This document shows, piece after piece, positions 26,739 through 36,194 of a DNA stretch of 64,000 bases. The stretch comes from Bacteroidia bacterium (lineage in GTDB: Bacteria > Bacteroidota > Bacteroidia > Bacteroidales > UBA932): contig JAGKTT010000014.1 in the NCBI GenBank assembly GCA_021153285.1, forward strand, positions 55,422 to 119,421, written 5' to 3'. A program made the translations under genes and the position numbers. The first letter of the stretch is position 1, and each line of letters opens with the position of its first letter. The notes under the pieces were generated by a model, which saw nothing but the letters and a program-made list of their open reading frames with translations, was not told the DNA's origin and did no database searches.

Positions 26739-26756
26739 ATAATTATGTAGTGTAAA

Positions 26757-27827
26757 ATGAAATTTAGTGAAAAAAGGAAGAGAAGAGTCAGAAACGTTAT
26801 TATTTCAATGCTGATAATCTGTGCGATGCCGCTTCTGGAGAATGGAAGGCCACTCAGCGGAGCCATCACAGAAGACTTCTTCTCAGGAAAGGAGATAGTA
26901 TGCGCTATCGACCTCTGTGATGATATGTATGGAGCGCACGGCTTGGAGACCGGCTTCAACTATCATCTTTTAAACAAATTTGCAGAAGACAACAGGTGCG
27001 ACATCCGGATTGTTTCTGCCAGCAGAAAGGAAAACTGGATAGACTCTCTCCAGCAAGGAAGAGCCGACATCGTGATTATGCACGATGAAGAAGCCAGAGA
27101 GACACCACAGCTGAACCTTTCACGACACATCGACGACTGCACAGTCTGGGCAGTCAAGGAAGAAGGACAGCTGCATCAGATCAACACCTGGATCAGTCAT
27201 ATCACTTCTATGGATTACTATAAAGATGCGAAGGATACATATCGTCGCACTTTCAATCCGTACAAGCGTGCTGAGAGAGGGGTCAGATCAAAGACTCTGA
27301 GTCCATACGACGAAATCATCAGAAAATATGCATCAGAACTCGGATGGGACTGGAGGATGCTTGCAGCAGTCATCTATCAGGAATCTAAATTCTCCATCAA
27401 TTCCACTTCGCACAGAGGTGCAAAGGGTCTTATGCAGGTAATGCCTCAGACAGCCAGCCATTATGAAATCGATGACCTCCTCGATCCGGAGCAGAACATC
27501 AAGGCCGGAACAAAGCATCTCAAAAGACTCCAGAGACTATATTCAAAGAGCGGTATGGAAAACAGCGAGATGGTCAAATTCACCCTGGCAGCGTATAACG
27601 CAGGAGAAGGACGTATCGCAGACTGCAGAAGATTTGCTGAGACTATGGAAACAGACAAGAACTCCTGGGAATCTATCGTAAGCATCATTCCACTTATGAG
27701 AGAGGATTCCATTCTTCAGGAAGAATCTGTCAAGCTTGGTAAATTCGAAGGTTACGAAACCATCGCATACATCGACAGCATTATGTCGATCTACGAAGCC
27801 TTCTGCAGAATCTGTCCCAACACCTGA
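26757..27827 (+). CDS. MltF-type membrane-bound lytic transglycosylase
   Basis: 356 residues. N-terminal hydrophobic anchor or signal (IISMLIICAMPLLENG), then a periplasmic-binding-protein-like domain (~45-150; EIVCAIDLCDDMYGAHG, RADIVIMHDEEA) and a C-terminal SLT domain (~185-350). The SLT domain has the catalytic Glu in AAVIYQESKFSINSTS, then GAKGLMQVMPQTA, NIKAGTKHLKRL and AAYNAGEGRI, the full family signature. This arrangement matches MltF, which cleaves peptidoglycan with formation of 1,6-anhydro-MurNAc, a product that feeds recycling pathways such as the AmgK-MurU pair at 19532-21754. It ends 1 base from a convergent permease gene. Confidence 0.88.
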   Translation: MKFSEKRKRRVRNVIISMLIICAMPLLENGRPLSGAITEDFFSGKEIVCAIDLCDDMYGAHGLETGFNYHLLNKFAEDNRCDIRIVSASRKENWIDSLQQGRADIVIMHDEEARETPQLNLSRHIDDCTVWAVKEEGQLHQINTWISHITSMDYYKDAKDTYRRTFNPYKRAERGVRSKTLSPYDEIIRKYASELGWDWRMLAAVIYQESKFSINSTSHRGAKGLMQVMPQTASHYEIDDLLDPEQNIKAGTKHLKRLQRLYSKSGMENSEMVKFTLAAYNAGEGRIADCRRFAETMETDKNSWESIVSIIPLMREDSILQEESVKLGKFEGYETIAYIDSIMSIYEAFCRICPNT

Positions 27828-27828
27828 A

Positions 27829-28995
27829 TTACCTTACCCTGACAGTATCAGCAGGATCTACCTTTGATATGAACAGGCACGGGATCAGAAGCAGAATCAT
27901 TATTGCAATGAAAGATGCAATGTCTGCCGTAATGATCAGTCCCGGATTCAACTTCACAGGAACATACGATACAAAGTAGTTCTCAGGATTAAGCCTGAGA
28001 ACTTTTGTGGTATTCTGGACTATACAGAAGAGAATCGCAAGAATATTTCCCCAAGCCATACCTTTGCAGACAAGCACAGCCGAACTCGAAAGAAACACCT
28101 TGGATATGGACCTGTCTGTCATACCTAAAGCCTTGAGAAGACCAATTACCGATATATTTTCAAAAAGCATTATCAGCAGACCGGAAATCATATTGAAACC
28201 TGCCACAATCGTCATCAGAACAAGTATGAAGAAGACATTGAAATCGATGAGATCCAGCCAGTCGAAAAGCTGAGGATATGTGGAAACAGAGGATGAAGCT
28301 ATGACAAATTCCTCATCGTCGGAAGAATATGCATTGATCAATGTACCGATCTCATTGTTAGCTGTCTCTATGTCAGCCTCATTCCTCATCCTATCATCCA
28401 GCATCACCTCCAGGCAGGACACATAGTCTTCTTCCCAACCATTTACTCTCTGAAGATCTGTGATATCAGCATAAACCACCAGTTTATCATCAGTTTCCAC
28501 CAATGCATCATATACCGAAGTAACATTGAACTGTCTGGCCTTGACAGACTCTCCTACGAAGTAAGTCAGCATCCTGTCCCCGGGAACAAGACCGGTAATT
28601 TCCGACAGACGTCTCGGAATGGACACCGCCAGCTGCACGGTATCATCGGACTCCACTCCTTTGAAAAGAACACCGTGGATATTATCGGAATGCTTTACAA
28701 TTCCTGCCTTATATACAACCGGACGTATTTCGCAGACTCCATCTACCGCTTCCACATAAGACCGATAGGCGGCATTCTTCTCGATCGGGAGAGTTTCATC
28801 AAGTACAGAGCGGGAAGGAGGGAGAATTCTTATATCACCCGAAAGTCCGGCGAGTCCTGCACGGATTTCCTGACGGAATCCGGACGACACAGACACGGCA
28901 ATTATCATCACAAGATAGCTGACCGCAATGGAAACCATTGAGATCTTCCCCTTGAATTGAAGCCTTTTCGATATGAATAAAGAAACGTCCATCAT
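27829..28995 (-). CDS. FtsX-like ABC transporter permease (LolC/E type)
   Basis: 388 residues. One N-terminal membrane helix (GKISMVSIAVSYLVMIIAV), a large periplasmic domain (~45-260) and three C-terminal helices (FNVFFILVLMTIVAGFNMIS, VLVCKGMAWGNILAILFCIV, LIITADIASFIAIMILLLIP). This is the layout of MacB/LolC/LolE permeases; FISKRLQFKGKISMVSIAVS resembles the LolC/E start. The cognate ATPase is not adjacent. The start overlaps the stop of the TPR protein gene (ATGATG over TGA), so translation is coupled. A role in lipoprotein release is plausible but unproven. Confidence 0.82.
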   Translation of the reverse strand: MMDVSLFISKRLQFKGKISMVSIAVSYLVMIIAVSVSSGFRQEIRAGLAGLSGDIRILPPSRSVLDETLPIEKNAAYRSYVEAVDGVCEIRPVVYKAGIVKHSDNIHGVLFKGVESDDTVQLAVSIPRRLSEITGLVPGDRMLTYFVGESVKARQFNVTSVYDALVETDDKLVVYADITDLQRVNGWEEDYVSCLEVMLDDRMRNEADIETANNEIGTLINAYSSDDEEFVIASSSVSTYPQLFDWLDLIDFNVFFILVLMTIVAGFNMISGLLIMLFENISVIGLLKALGMTDRSISKVFLSSSAVLVCKGMAWGNILAILFCIVQNTTKVLRLNPENYFVSYVPVKLNPGLIITADIASFIAIMILLLIPCLFISKVDPADTVRVR

Positions 28996-29909
28996 TTACT
29001 GCCTAACGCATCCAGCCTGCCCTGAGCCATAAGACGGTCCCTTTCCGAACCGTACTTCACAATAAGCTCAAGATATTTCTTTTCCAGCTTGACATTCCTC
29101 ATTTTTCTTGCTGCAAGCTGCGCATTCCTTGCCGCTGTATTATCATCAGGATGCTTCTTGAGCACCTTGTCATAATATTTCAATGCAGACTTATAATCCT
29201 GTTTGAGAAGATAATATGAACCTATATTGTTTATAAAGCCCATATTATCCGGATAAAGTTTGGACAGGAACTGTGAAAGATTCAGAAAAGCATCATAAGA
29301 AGCCTGGCTGCCTATTGTATAGAATGTATAGCAATATTCCTGCATTGCTTCCTCAAAGAAACTTTCATCAGCCTTGGTCCCGTCAAAAATCCAAGGATTT
29401 TTTCTGGTATCATTCTCCGAAATCAGATTCTTAAGATAAACAAGCGCCATATCAGGGCTCTCCTTTTCATACGACAGATAGGCATTCGCTTTCATAAATC
29501 TGAAATCAAGTCTGTCCGGCCATATTTCAATAGCCTTGTCTGCAGCCATCATCGCCTCACCGTAAAGTTCATCATCAAAGACACTTTCCTGATAATAATA
29601 CACATCATTGCCAAGACTGTCCTTTAGAGAAAGCACCGGTTCCATTCCAAGATATTTCTTAGTAGGCTTGACAACCACCTGAGATGACTGCGCCTTAGTA
29701 AAAAGATAGCTGAATTTTCCTGATAGCATCTTCGCATTGGTCGAATCGACTTTCTCCCAATTGTTCAACACAGTCTCTACGCCTATTCCGGCCGGCCCCA
29801 GCTTGGACACCAGCATATCATATCTTTGTTCATATCTTTCTGAATCTGTCTGGGCAAAAACCGCAAAATGTGCAAGGAGCACTGCCACAGCCACTGTCAA
29901 TCTTCTCAT
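28992..29909 (-). CDS. Periplasmic TPR-repeat protein
   Basis: 305 residues. Signal peptide (MRRLTVAVAVLLAHFAVFAQ). TPR-like helices are clear in the C-terminal half: GFINNIGSYYLLKQDYKSAL followed by KYYDKVLKKHPDDNTAARN, and also DKAIEIWPDRLDFRFMKANA. Such proteins act as protein-protein scaffolds. It lies between an RsmF-type methyltransferase (6 bases) and the FtsX-like permease (overlapping stop/start). Function is not evident. Confidence 0.8.
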   Translation of the reverse strand: MRRLTVAVAVLLAHFAVFAQTDSERYEQRYDMLVSKLGPAGIGVETVLNNWEKVDSTNAKMLSGKFSYLFTKAQSSQVVVKPTKKYLGMEPVLSLKDSLGNDVYYYQESVFDDELYGEAMMAADKAIEIWPDRLDFRFMKANAYLSYEKESPDMALVYLKNLISENDTRKNPWIFDGTKADESFFEEAMQEYCYTFYTIGSQASYDAFLNLSQFLSKLYPDNMGFINNIGSYYLLKQDYKSALKYYDKVLKKHPDDNTAARNAQLAARKMRNVKLEKKYLELIVKYGSERDRLMAQGRLDALGSK

Positions 29910-29915
29910 TGATCT

Positions 29916-31286
29916 TTATTTTATATTCATTCTTATTCTTCTGCTCTGCGGATGCAGACTGTTGCACCTGTTACCCAGGTTCTTCACAAACCCCAGAGGA
30001 AGTCCCTCATATACAATTGTAACATAACCTTTTGGAGCATCCGGAAGGCTTATGGCATCCCTATGCAGATATGCCAGAGCGGTATCTCTGTCTACCTCTG
30101 CCTCCGGGAATGCGGCTCTGTCAAACATAAGCGACAGAGCAAGATCAGCATCAGGTACCAGCACCTTGCCTTTCAGGTTTCCTACTGCACAGCCTGCTGC
30201 AATGATATGCAAGGCCTGCTCCAGAATGCCAAGTTCTGCTGATATATTCTTTGGTATAGCGATCACGGTTTCACCTCTGAGTCTCGAAACGGTTTCCACG
30301 GTAAGAAGCCCTTCAGTGATTCCTTCAGGAACAGCTATAGCCTTGGACTGTCGGACCGACTTCTGCCTTATATCGGGGAATCCGACCTCTGAAGTCTTTT
30401 TCAATGCGCTGCAATATTGTCCCTCGCCTTCCACGTGTCCGGGAACAAGACTATAGCCAAGAGTTGTCTTTATCACTCCTGCTCCCGCTTCCAGCACATC
30501 TTCCTCCAGCAGGCATTTCGCGCCAAGTTCTGCAGCAACCCATCGGACATTGCCGTCATTTTCATATTTGTTGAAAGTGCAGGTTGAATATATGAACAAT
30601 CCTCCCTGCCTGAGAGAAGGCCACACATCAGCCAGAATCCTCCTCTGTCTTGCCTCGCACAGAGCAACATTGTCTTCTGACCATTGCTTCTGAGCCTCCT
30701 CATCCTTGCGGAACATACCTTCTCCAGAACAAGGCACATCCGCTACGATTACATCGAAAAAGCCAGGAAGAGCGGCAAATGTTCGAGGGTCATCAGAAGT
30801 CACTACGACATTTGGATCGCCCCACAATGCAACATTGTCCGCCAGAACCCCGGCACGCGCCTTCATCACCTCATTGGACACCAACAGGAAATCATTTCCG
30901 TACGCCCCTCGCAGGGAAGCAGCAATATCAGTTGTCTTACCACCCGGAGCTGCACATAAGTCCAGCACTCTGACCGGACGTCCATACGGCTTTTCAATGC
31001 TTTCCAGAAGCTTCCTGAATGCATATCCTACAAACATCGACGAAGAATCCTGTACATAATATGCTCCGGCGTGGAAATGAGGGTCAAGAGTGAATACCGG
31101 CCTTTCTGAGAGTATTCTTCCATACCTGTTCCAGGCTACCGGACGTCCCTCCGGACATAATCCATTCTTGAAAGGATTATACCTGACAGCAGTCGAAGCC
31201 GGACTTTCAAAAGCAGAAAAAGCGACAAGGGCATTATCGCTCCCTATCGCCTCTTCAAGATATTTCCTGAATGATCCGTTTATCAT
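29916..31286 (-). CDS. RsmF-type rRNA cytosine-C5 methyltransferase
   Basis: 456 residues. S-adenosylmethionine-dependent methyltransferase of the NOP2/RsmB/RsmF family. Seen: VRVLDLCAAPGGKTTDIAAS (SAM motif I), FFDVIVADVPCSGEGMFRK with the PC(S) catalytic-release Cys, and LFIYSTCTFNKYEND with the TC nucleophile Cys. After ~300 residues comes a C-terminal domain (KGKVLVPDADLALSLMF, KGYVTIVYEGLPLGFVKNLG) typical of RsmF-like enzymes of Bacteroidota. Its ATG overlaps the stop of the START-like gene. Confidence 0.88.
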   Translation of the reverse strand: MINGSFRKYLEEAIGSDNALVAFSAFESPASTAVRYNPFKNGLCPEGRPVAWNRYGRILSERPVFTLDPHFHAGAYYVQDSSSMFVGYAFRKLLESIEKPYGRPVRVLDLCAAPGGKTTDIAASLRGAYGNDFLLVSNEVMKARAGVLADNVALWGDPNVVVTSDDPRTFAALPGFFDVIVADVPCSGEGMFRKDEEAQKQWSEDNVALCEARQRRILADVWPSLRQGGLFIYSTCTFNKYENDGNVRWVAAELGAKCLLEEDVLEAGAGVIKTTLGYSLVPGHVEGEGQYCSALKKTSEVGFPDIRQKSVRQSKAIAVPEGITEGLLTVETVSRLRGETVIAIPKNISAELGILEQALHIIAAGCAVGNLKGKVLVPDADLALSLMFDRAAFPEAEVDRDTALAYLHRDAISLPDAPKGYVTIVYEGLPLGFVKNLGNRCNSLHPQSRRIRMNIK

Positions 31287-31600
31287 ACTTTCATCTTTGC
31301 AACGATCTGGAAGTCTGTCTTATACGGATCCGATGCAGCATCAAAATGCAGGGTCAGGAAGAATTTGAAAGGAGCTCCATCATCCTGGAATTCGATTCTG
31401 GAATATGGCACTCTATCCTTCACACGCACTCCTATGTTGAAGCCCTGGACCATTGCGTGTATGCTGTCATAGTCAGCGGTAACATCAGCCTTCTTCTCTT
31501 CAGGAAGAAACTGGACGAAGTTACGCATATCCACAAAAGCCATATAGAGTTCATATGGAGCCTTGGATACTACAGCTTTCTTGCTTCTGAATTCAGCCAT
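31283..31600 (-). CDS. START-like (SRPBCC) domain protein, apparently lacking its C-terminal helix
   Basis: 105 residues. The sequence has the helix-grip fold start (FRSKKAVVSKAPYELYMAFV, then strands) like small START-like proteins of Bacteroidota that bind hydrophobic ligands. Homologues as I remember them run ~130-140 residues and end in a long amphipathic helix that closes the cavity; here the protein stops at QIVAKMKV, right where that helix should begin. The stop overlaps the ATG of the next gene. A deletion of the gene's 3' end is likely, though a short variant cannot be excluded. It starts 3 bases after pyrE. Confidence 0.6.
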   Translation of the reverse strand: MAEFRSKKAVVSKAPYELYMAFVDMRNFVQFLPEEKKADVTADYDSIHAMVQGFNIGVRVKDRVPYSRIEFQDDGAPFKFFLTLHFDAASDPYKTDFQIVAKMKV

Positions 31601-31603
31601 AGA

Positions 31604-32236
31604 CTACTGCCTCCAGGTTGAAGGTGAGATGCGCCACTCCTTGAGCACCTCGATTTCCGACTCCTTCACATAACCGACCTCGTGAGCCACTTCGATAAGG
31701 GTATCATAATTTGAAAGAGTAGTAAGCTCGACATTCGCATCCTCAAACGCCTTGCGCGCGTGGAGGAAATTGTATGAGAAGATAGCTACCATACCCATCA
31801 CATCAGCACCTGCATTCACAAGCGCATTCTTTGCAGCGAGGCTGCTCATTCCTGTAGATATCAGATCCTCAACGATAACCACCTTCTTTCCTGATTCAAG
31901 AATTCCTTCGATCTGTGAACCGGTACCGTGATCCTTCGGTTTAGGTCTTACATAGCAGAACGGCTTGCCAAGAATATGAGCTACAAGATAACCGTGTGCG
32001 ATGGCTCCGGTAGCCACACCAGCGATGACCTCCACATCAGGATACTGCTTCTGGATTATATCAGCCATCCAACGGCAGACATTCTCACGAATCTCCGGAT
32101 AAGAGAGTATTCTTCTATTGTCACAATAAATCGGTGACTTCCAGCCTGAAGCCCAGGTAAAAGGGGTTTCCGGTCTGAGTAAAACGGCCTTGATCTCAAG
32201 AAGAGACTTGGCCACAGCCTTCTCAACTGATTCCAT
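31604..32236 (-). CDS. pyrE: Orotate phosphoribosyltransferase
   Basis: 210 residues, normal length. It joins orotate to PRPP in pyrimidine synthesis. Seen: FTWASGWKSPIYCDNRRILS near the N terminus, EVIAGVATGAIAHGYLVA, FCYVRPKPKDHGTGSQIEG (catalytic Lys loop) and the PRPP-binding motif KVVIVEDLISTGMSSLAAK. First gene of a leftward group with the START-like and RsmF-type genes. Confidence 0.93.
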   Translation of the reverse strand: MESVEKAVAKSLLEIKAVLLRPETPFTWASGWKSPIYCDNRRILSYPEIRENVCRWMADIIQKQYPDVEVIAGVATGAIAHGYLVAHILGKPFCYVRPKPKDHGTGSQIEGILESGKKVVIVEDLISTGMSSLAAKNALVNAGADVMGMVAIFSYNFLHARKAFEDANVELTTLSNYDTLIEVAHEVGYVKESEIEVLKEWRISPSTWRQ

Positions 32237-32246
32237 ATTTATAAGT

Positions 32247-32280
32247 TTTGATTATATTTCACTTCTTCTGCCTATATTTG
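32247..32280 (+). promoter_or_regulatory. Probable promoter of the Nudix gene
   Basis: TTTG (32247-32250), 22 bases, TATATTTG (32273-32280); spacing one base longer than the usual range. It lies in the gap between divergent pyrE and the Nudix gene. Confidence 0.5.
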
Positions 32281-32340
32281 CAGGCACAAAAAATATGCTA
32301 ATTGCACTATCCGCGCAAAGTTAATAAAATTATAGGTCAA

Positions 32341-32952
32341 ATGCACAAGATATATTTCGAAAAGAGGTGTATAATCATATGTCATCCTGACGACCCGGTA
32401 CTTTCTGACCCCAATGCCCTTATGTTCAGAATCGGGGAGAAATCAAGCATACATACGCTCGTGGAAATGGTCGAATCATCAGACTCTCTTCACCGCGTCT
32501 TTGTTCCGACAGAAGACATTGAGGGAACATATCTGAGAATCTGTGCTGAATTCAAGGAAGTCAATGCCGGAGGCGGGCTTGTATCCAATCGCAGAGGAGA
32601 CTACCTGCTGATTTCCAGGAACGGTCTCTGGGACTTGCCCAAAGGGCATCAGGATCCGGGGGAGCCGATAGAAACGACAGCTTTAAGAGAAGTATGCGAA
32701 GAAACAGGCATCCGGGATCTGGAACTTAGAGACCTTATATGCATCACTGACCATTGCTACAGACGTGAGGGAATCTGGCATCTGAAGCACACCTGGTGGT
32801 ATGATATGCTGTATACTGCCCCTGTAGACCTGACACCACAGCGTGAGGAAGATATAGCCCAGGCAGCGTGGGTCGCCAAATCAAGCCTTCCGGCGTTCCT
32901 GACAAACACTTATCCATCTATAGCTGAGGTATTCAGGGAAGCAAAAGTATGA
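32341..32952 (+). CDS. Nudix hydrolase
   Basis: 203 residues from the ATG at 32341 (a TTG at 32302 would add 13 residues, but the ATG is favoured). The Nudix box is complete: GHQDPGEPIETTALREVCEETGI, with the REVCEE metal-binding core, preceded by NGLWDLPKGHQ. An N-terminal ~75-residue extension precedes the Nudix domain. The family cleaves nucleoside diphosphates linked to another group; the substrate cannot be told from sequence. Confidence 0.88.
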   Translation: MHKIYFEKRCIIICHPDDPVLSDPNALMFRIGEKSSIHTLVEMVESSDSLHRVFVPTEDIEGTYLRICAEFKEVNAGGGLVSNRRGDYLLISRNGLWDLPKGHQDPGEPIETTALREVCEETGIRDLELRDLICITDHCYRREGIWHLKHTWWYDMLYTAPVDLTPQREEDIAQAAWVAKSSLPAFLTNTYPSIAEVFREAKV

Positions 32953-32987
32953 TTTTTCGCAAATTTCTCATCATAAGTGAAACAAAA

Positions 32988-33020
32988 ATTGTAAAAATCC
33001 GTATAATGTTATGAATTTTG
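32988..33020 (+). promoter_or_regulatory. Possible promoter of queA
   Basis: ATTG (32988-32991), 21 bases, GAATTTTG (33013-33020), 22 bases before the ATG. One mismatch in each element. Confidence 0.35.
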
Positions 33021-33042
33021 CAGTTTAAATTTTACTACATAT

Positions 33043-34092
33043 ATGAAACTTTCACAATTCCAGTTCAATCTTCCTGCTGAGAAGATCGCGACAGAGCCGC
33101 CGAGATGGCGTGACGAGGCAAAGCTGATGGTCCTTCACAAGGCTACAGGAGAAATAGAGCACAAGCTCTTCAAGGACATCATCGATTACTTCGGCAAGGG
33201 TGACACCTTCGTCCTTAACGACACAAAGGTTTTCCCTGCCAGACTTTATGGTAAGAAGGAAAAGACAGAAGCAGACATCGAAGTATTCCTTCTGCGCGAG
33301 CTTAACCGCGAACAGAGACTCTGGGACGTGATCGTAGACCCGGCAAGAAAGATCCGAATCGGAAACAAGCTTTATTTTGGCGAAGACCAGAGCCTTGTGG
33401 CGGAAGTTATCGACAACACCACATCAAGAGGACGTACACTCCGTTTCCTCTATGACGGAAGCTACGAGGACTTCAAGGAGAATCTTTTCTCACTCGGACA
33501 CACTCCTATTCCGGACTGGGTCAAGAAAGAAGTGACACCTGAAGACGCAGAGAACTTCCAGACAATCTTCGCAAAGCACGAAGGTGCCGTATCCGCTCCA
33601 GCAGCCGGTCTCCACTTCAGCCGCGAGTTATTCAACCGAATGATTCTCAAGGATATAAACAAAGCATTCGTCACTCTGCATATGGGTATCGGACACTTTA
33701 GGGAAGTGGACGTCGAGGATCTGTCCAAGCATAAGATGGACTCCGAGAGACTTATCATCACAGAAGAGACTGCAGACCTGATCAACAAGACCAAGAAGGC
33801 CGGAAACAAGGTCCTCGCAGTAGGCATCACAGTCATCAGAGGACTCGAGACATACGTAACTACAAATGATGAAGTGAATGCATATGACGGCTGGACAAAC
33901 AAGTTCATCTTCCCGCCATACAGATTCGCCATACCTAATGCCATTGTATCGAACTTCCATCGTCCGGGCTCTACTATGCTTATGTCAGTAGCTGCATTCG
34001 GAGGATATGAGAATGTGATGAAGGCATACAAGACCGCGCTGGAACAGGACTACAAGTTCGGTCCATATGGCGATGCCCTTCTCATTATCTGA
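33043..34092 (+). CDS. queA: S-adenosylmethionine:tRNA ribosyltransferase-isomerase
   Basis: 349 residues, full length. It transfers and isomerises the ribosyl part of SAM onto preQ1-modified tRNA to form epoxyqueuosine. Signatures: [76 protein letters not shown] and [18 protein letters not shown]. It is followed by a strong terminator. No other queuosine genes are in the window. Confidence 0.95.
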   Translation: MKLSQFQFNLPAEKIATEPPRWRDEAKLMVLHKATGEIEHKLFKDIIDYFGKGDTFVLNDTKVFPARLYGKKEKTEADIEVFLLRELNREQRLWDVIVDPARKIRIGNKLYFGEDQSLVAEVIDNTTSRGRTLRFLYDGSYEDFKENLFSLGHTPIPDWVKKEVTPEDAENFQTIFAKHEGAVSAPAAGLHFSRELFNRMILKDINKAFVTLHMGIGHFREVDVEDLSKHKMDSERLIITEETADLINKTKKAGNKVLAVGITVIRGLETYVTTNDEVNAYDGWTNKFIFPPYRFAIPNAIVSNFHRPGSTMLMSVAAFGGYENVMKAYKTALEQDYKFGPYGDALLII

Positions 34093-34170
34093 TAGCGTCT
34101 GCCTAAGGAAGATAAAAAAAGTTCAAAAGACATAAAAAAGAGAAAAACATCGCATAAAAAAGAAAAAAAA

Positions 34171-34203
34171 CTGCTTTCTGAGTGCATCAGGAGGCAGTTT
34201 TTT
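34171..34203 (+). terminator. Intrinsic terminator after queA
   Basis: An 11-bp stem (34171-34181 with 34187-34197, including G-T pairs) with loop GTGCA and a following T tract, preceded by an A-rich stretch. Confidence 0.85.
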
Positions 34204-34219
34204 CGTTTTACTTTGCGAT

Positions 34220-35389
34220 ATGGAAAATATAGAAGAAAAAGCCTGCGCCTGCGCATTGAACAGGATTTTCGGATTCAGTCCAAGAACCGGTACTGCACTG
34301 ATATCCCATTTGGGAAGCGCGTCAGAGGTATTCCGGCTCGGACGCGGAGAACTCGAAGCTATGCTTGGTCGAGCCTCACAGCATATAGGTTCTATATGCA
34401 GCGAAGCCGTCAGGTCAGCCCGTCAGGAGCTAAGGAATCTGGAAAATCTTGGAATCACATTTACTGAATGGAATTCCTCAGAGTACCCAACCCTGCTGAA
34501 AGAATGTCCGGACGCTCCCATCGGCCTATACATTAAAAGCATCACTCCGCCACAGGAGCTGTGGTCTCGCCCAAAAAGCATTGCGGTAGTAGGTACACGT
34601 GACATATCACCATACGGAAAGGAATGGTGCGAAAGAATAGTGCAGAGCATAAGTTCCGGTAATGAAAGGCCTGTCATTGTCAGCGGTCTGGCTCTTGGAA
34701 CGGACATCTGCGCTCACAAGACTGCATTGGACTGCGGCTTGCCTACAATAGCCGTTATGGCCACTGGCCCGGAATCGACATATCCATACAGGCATAAGGA
34801 TTTTGCCTGGAAACTCTGGCACACGCCAGGCTGTGCCCTGATCACAGATTACCCGCCGGGCACCGCTCCGCTGGCCGTTCATTTCCTCAGACGGAACCGG
34901 ATAATCGCAGGTCTTGCAGACGCTACGATACTTATAGAATCAAAGTCCAGAGGCGGTGGGATGACGACCTCCCGACTGGCATTCTCATACAGCAGGGATG
35001 TCTACGCACTACCCGGAAGAGCCGACGACGTCCGTTCACAAGGCTGCAACAGGCTCATCCGCGAGAAAGTGGCTGAACCCCTGATTTCTATCGAAGATCT
35101 CACGGAAAGCCTCGGGCTCGGACGTGCCTCCAGGAAGGTCAGACTCTCTCCTGTCGAGATACTGGACCGGCATTTCGGAAAGCAGTGTCCGCCAGATCAG
35201 ATTACAGATTTTGTGAAAATCCTGGAAGCAATCAGGAACGAAAGAGGTATCACAGTCGAAGAAGCCGCACTCAAGACAGGAATGGAGTATGTGAAGGCCT
35301 CCCAGATCACCGGATTTCTGGAAACGGAAGGTCTCATATGCGTGGATCTTCTTCAAAGATGTACTCTGGAGACTAAGATTTTCCGATAA
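34220..35389 (+). CDS. dprA: DNA-processing protein DprA
   Basis: 389 residues. N-terminal helix-hairpin-helix-like part (~15-65), then the Rossmann-type DprA core: IAVVGTRDISPYGKEW, VSGLALGTDICAHKTALDCG, IAVMATGPESTYPYRH, HFLRRNRIIAGLADATILIE and SRDVYALPGRADDVRSQGCN. The C-terminal ~70 residues form a winged-helix-like domain (ITVEEAALKTGMEYVKASQI). DprA loads RecA on incoming single-stranded DNA in natural transformation. TTACTTTG at 34207-34214, just before the ATG, is close to a -7 element. Confidence 0.93.
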   Translation: MENIEEKACACALNRIFGFSPRTGTALISHLGSASEVFRLGRGELEAMLGRASQHIGSICSEAVRSARQELRNLENLGITFTEWNSSEYPTLLKECPDAPIGLYIKSITPPQELWSRPKSIAVVGTRDISPYGKEWCERIVQSISSGNERPVIVSGLALGTDICAHKTALDCGLPTIAVMATGPESTYPYRHKDFAWKLWHTPGCALITDYPPGTAPLAVHFLRRNRIIAGLADATILIESKSRGGGMTTSRLAFSYSRDVYALPGRADDVRSQGCNRLIREKVAEPLISIEDLTESLGLGRASRKVRLSPVEILDRHFGKQCPPDQITDFVKILEAIRNERGITVEEAALKTGMEYVKASQITGFLETEGLICVDLLQRCTLETKIFR

Positions 35390-35395
35390 ATTATC

Positions 35396-35403
35396 TATAT
35401 TTG
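35396..35403 (+). promoter_or_regulatory. -7 element before tatD
   Basis: TATATTTG matches TAnnTTTG, 23 bases before the ATG at 35427; no clear -33. Confidence 0.45.
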
Positions 35404-35426
35404 CAAGATAGCACATATAGACATAT

Positions 35427-36194
35427 ATGAGATTCATAGATACACACAGCCACCTGTATGACGAGGCATTCCATCCGGAAGAAGATTCCGCCATCGGAAG
35501 AGCTGTCGAAGCAGGTGTCACAAAGATGATTCTACCCGACATCGACTCTCAGTCCAGGAATGCAATGTTCGCACTGGCTGACAGACACCCGGGCACTGCA
35601 TTTCCCTGCCTGGGCCTACACCCTACATCCATAGACGCCGGCTGGGAAAAAGAGCTTTCCGCGCTTGAAGGCTTCCTCTCACACAAGATATACGCCATCG
35701 GAGAAATCGGAATGGATTGCTATTGGTCCAGAGATTTCGTAAGAGAACAGCAGGAAGCCCTGCGTATCCAGCTGGAAATGGCTGACAAGATGAACCTTCC
35801 CGCAATCATCCACTCCAGAGAATCTACAGAACTGATAATCAACGTATTGAAAGATTGCAAGCATCTTAATCTCAGAGGAGTGTTCCACGCCTACAGCGGC
35901 AGTAAGGAAACATTCCAGGAACTCAGCAGGCTCGGAGACTGGTACATCGGCATCGGAGGCGTCCTGACCTACAAGAAAGCAGGGATTGCAGAAACTGTCA
36001 AAAACATACCACTCGATCGTATCCTGCTTGAAACTGACGCCCCATATCTCAGCCCGGTCCCGTTCAGAGGAAAGCGTAACGAAAGCAGCTATATCCCGCA
36101 TATCGCGGCAAAACTCTCCGAGCTCACCGGAAGGGATATCGCTGAAATCGCTGAAACCACTACCCGAAACGCAGAAAAACTATTCGGAATATGA
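35427..36194 (+). CDS. TatD-family metal-dependent hydrolase (DNase)
   Basis: 255 residues. Metal ligands of the amidohydrolase fold are present: IDTHSHL (HxH) at the N terminus, AIGEIGMDCYW with the bridging Glu, PAIIHSRESTE, FHAYSGSKET, and LLETDAPYLSP near the C terminus with the final Asp. TatD proteins act as 3'-5' exonucleases and also hydrolyse other substrates. The stop overlaps the ATG of the asparaginase gene by four bases. Confidence 0.9.
   Translation: MRFIDTHSHLYDEAFHPEEDSAIGRAVEAGVTKMILPDIDSQSRNAMFALADRHPGTAFPCLGLHPTSIDAGWEKELSALEGFLSHKIYAIGEIGMDCYWSRDFVREQQEALRIQLEMADKMNLPAIIHSRESTELIINVLKDCKHLNLRGVFHAYSGSKETFQELSRLGDWYIGIGGVLTYKKAGIAETVKNIPLDRILLETDAPYLSPVPFRGKRNESSYIPHIAAKLSELTGRDIAEIAETTTRNAEKLFGI

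Noticed and set aside
34100..34170. A-rich stretch after queA as a possible regulatory element
   Set aside because: It directly precedes a strong terminator hairpin and is best explained as the upstream part of that terminator region.
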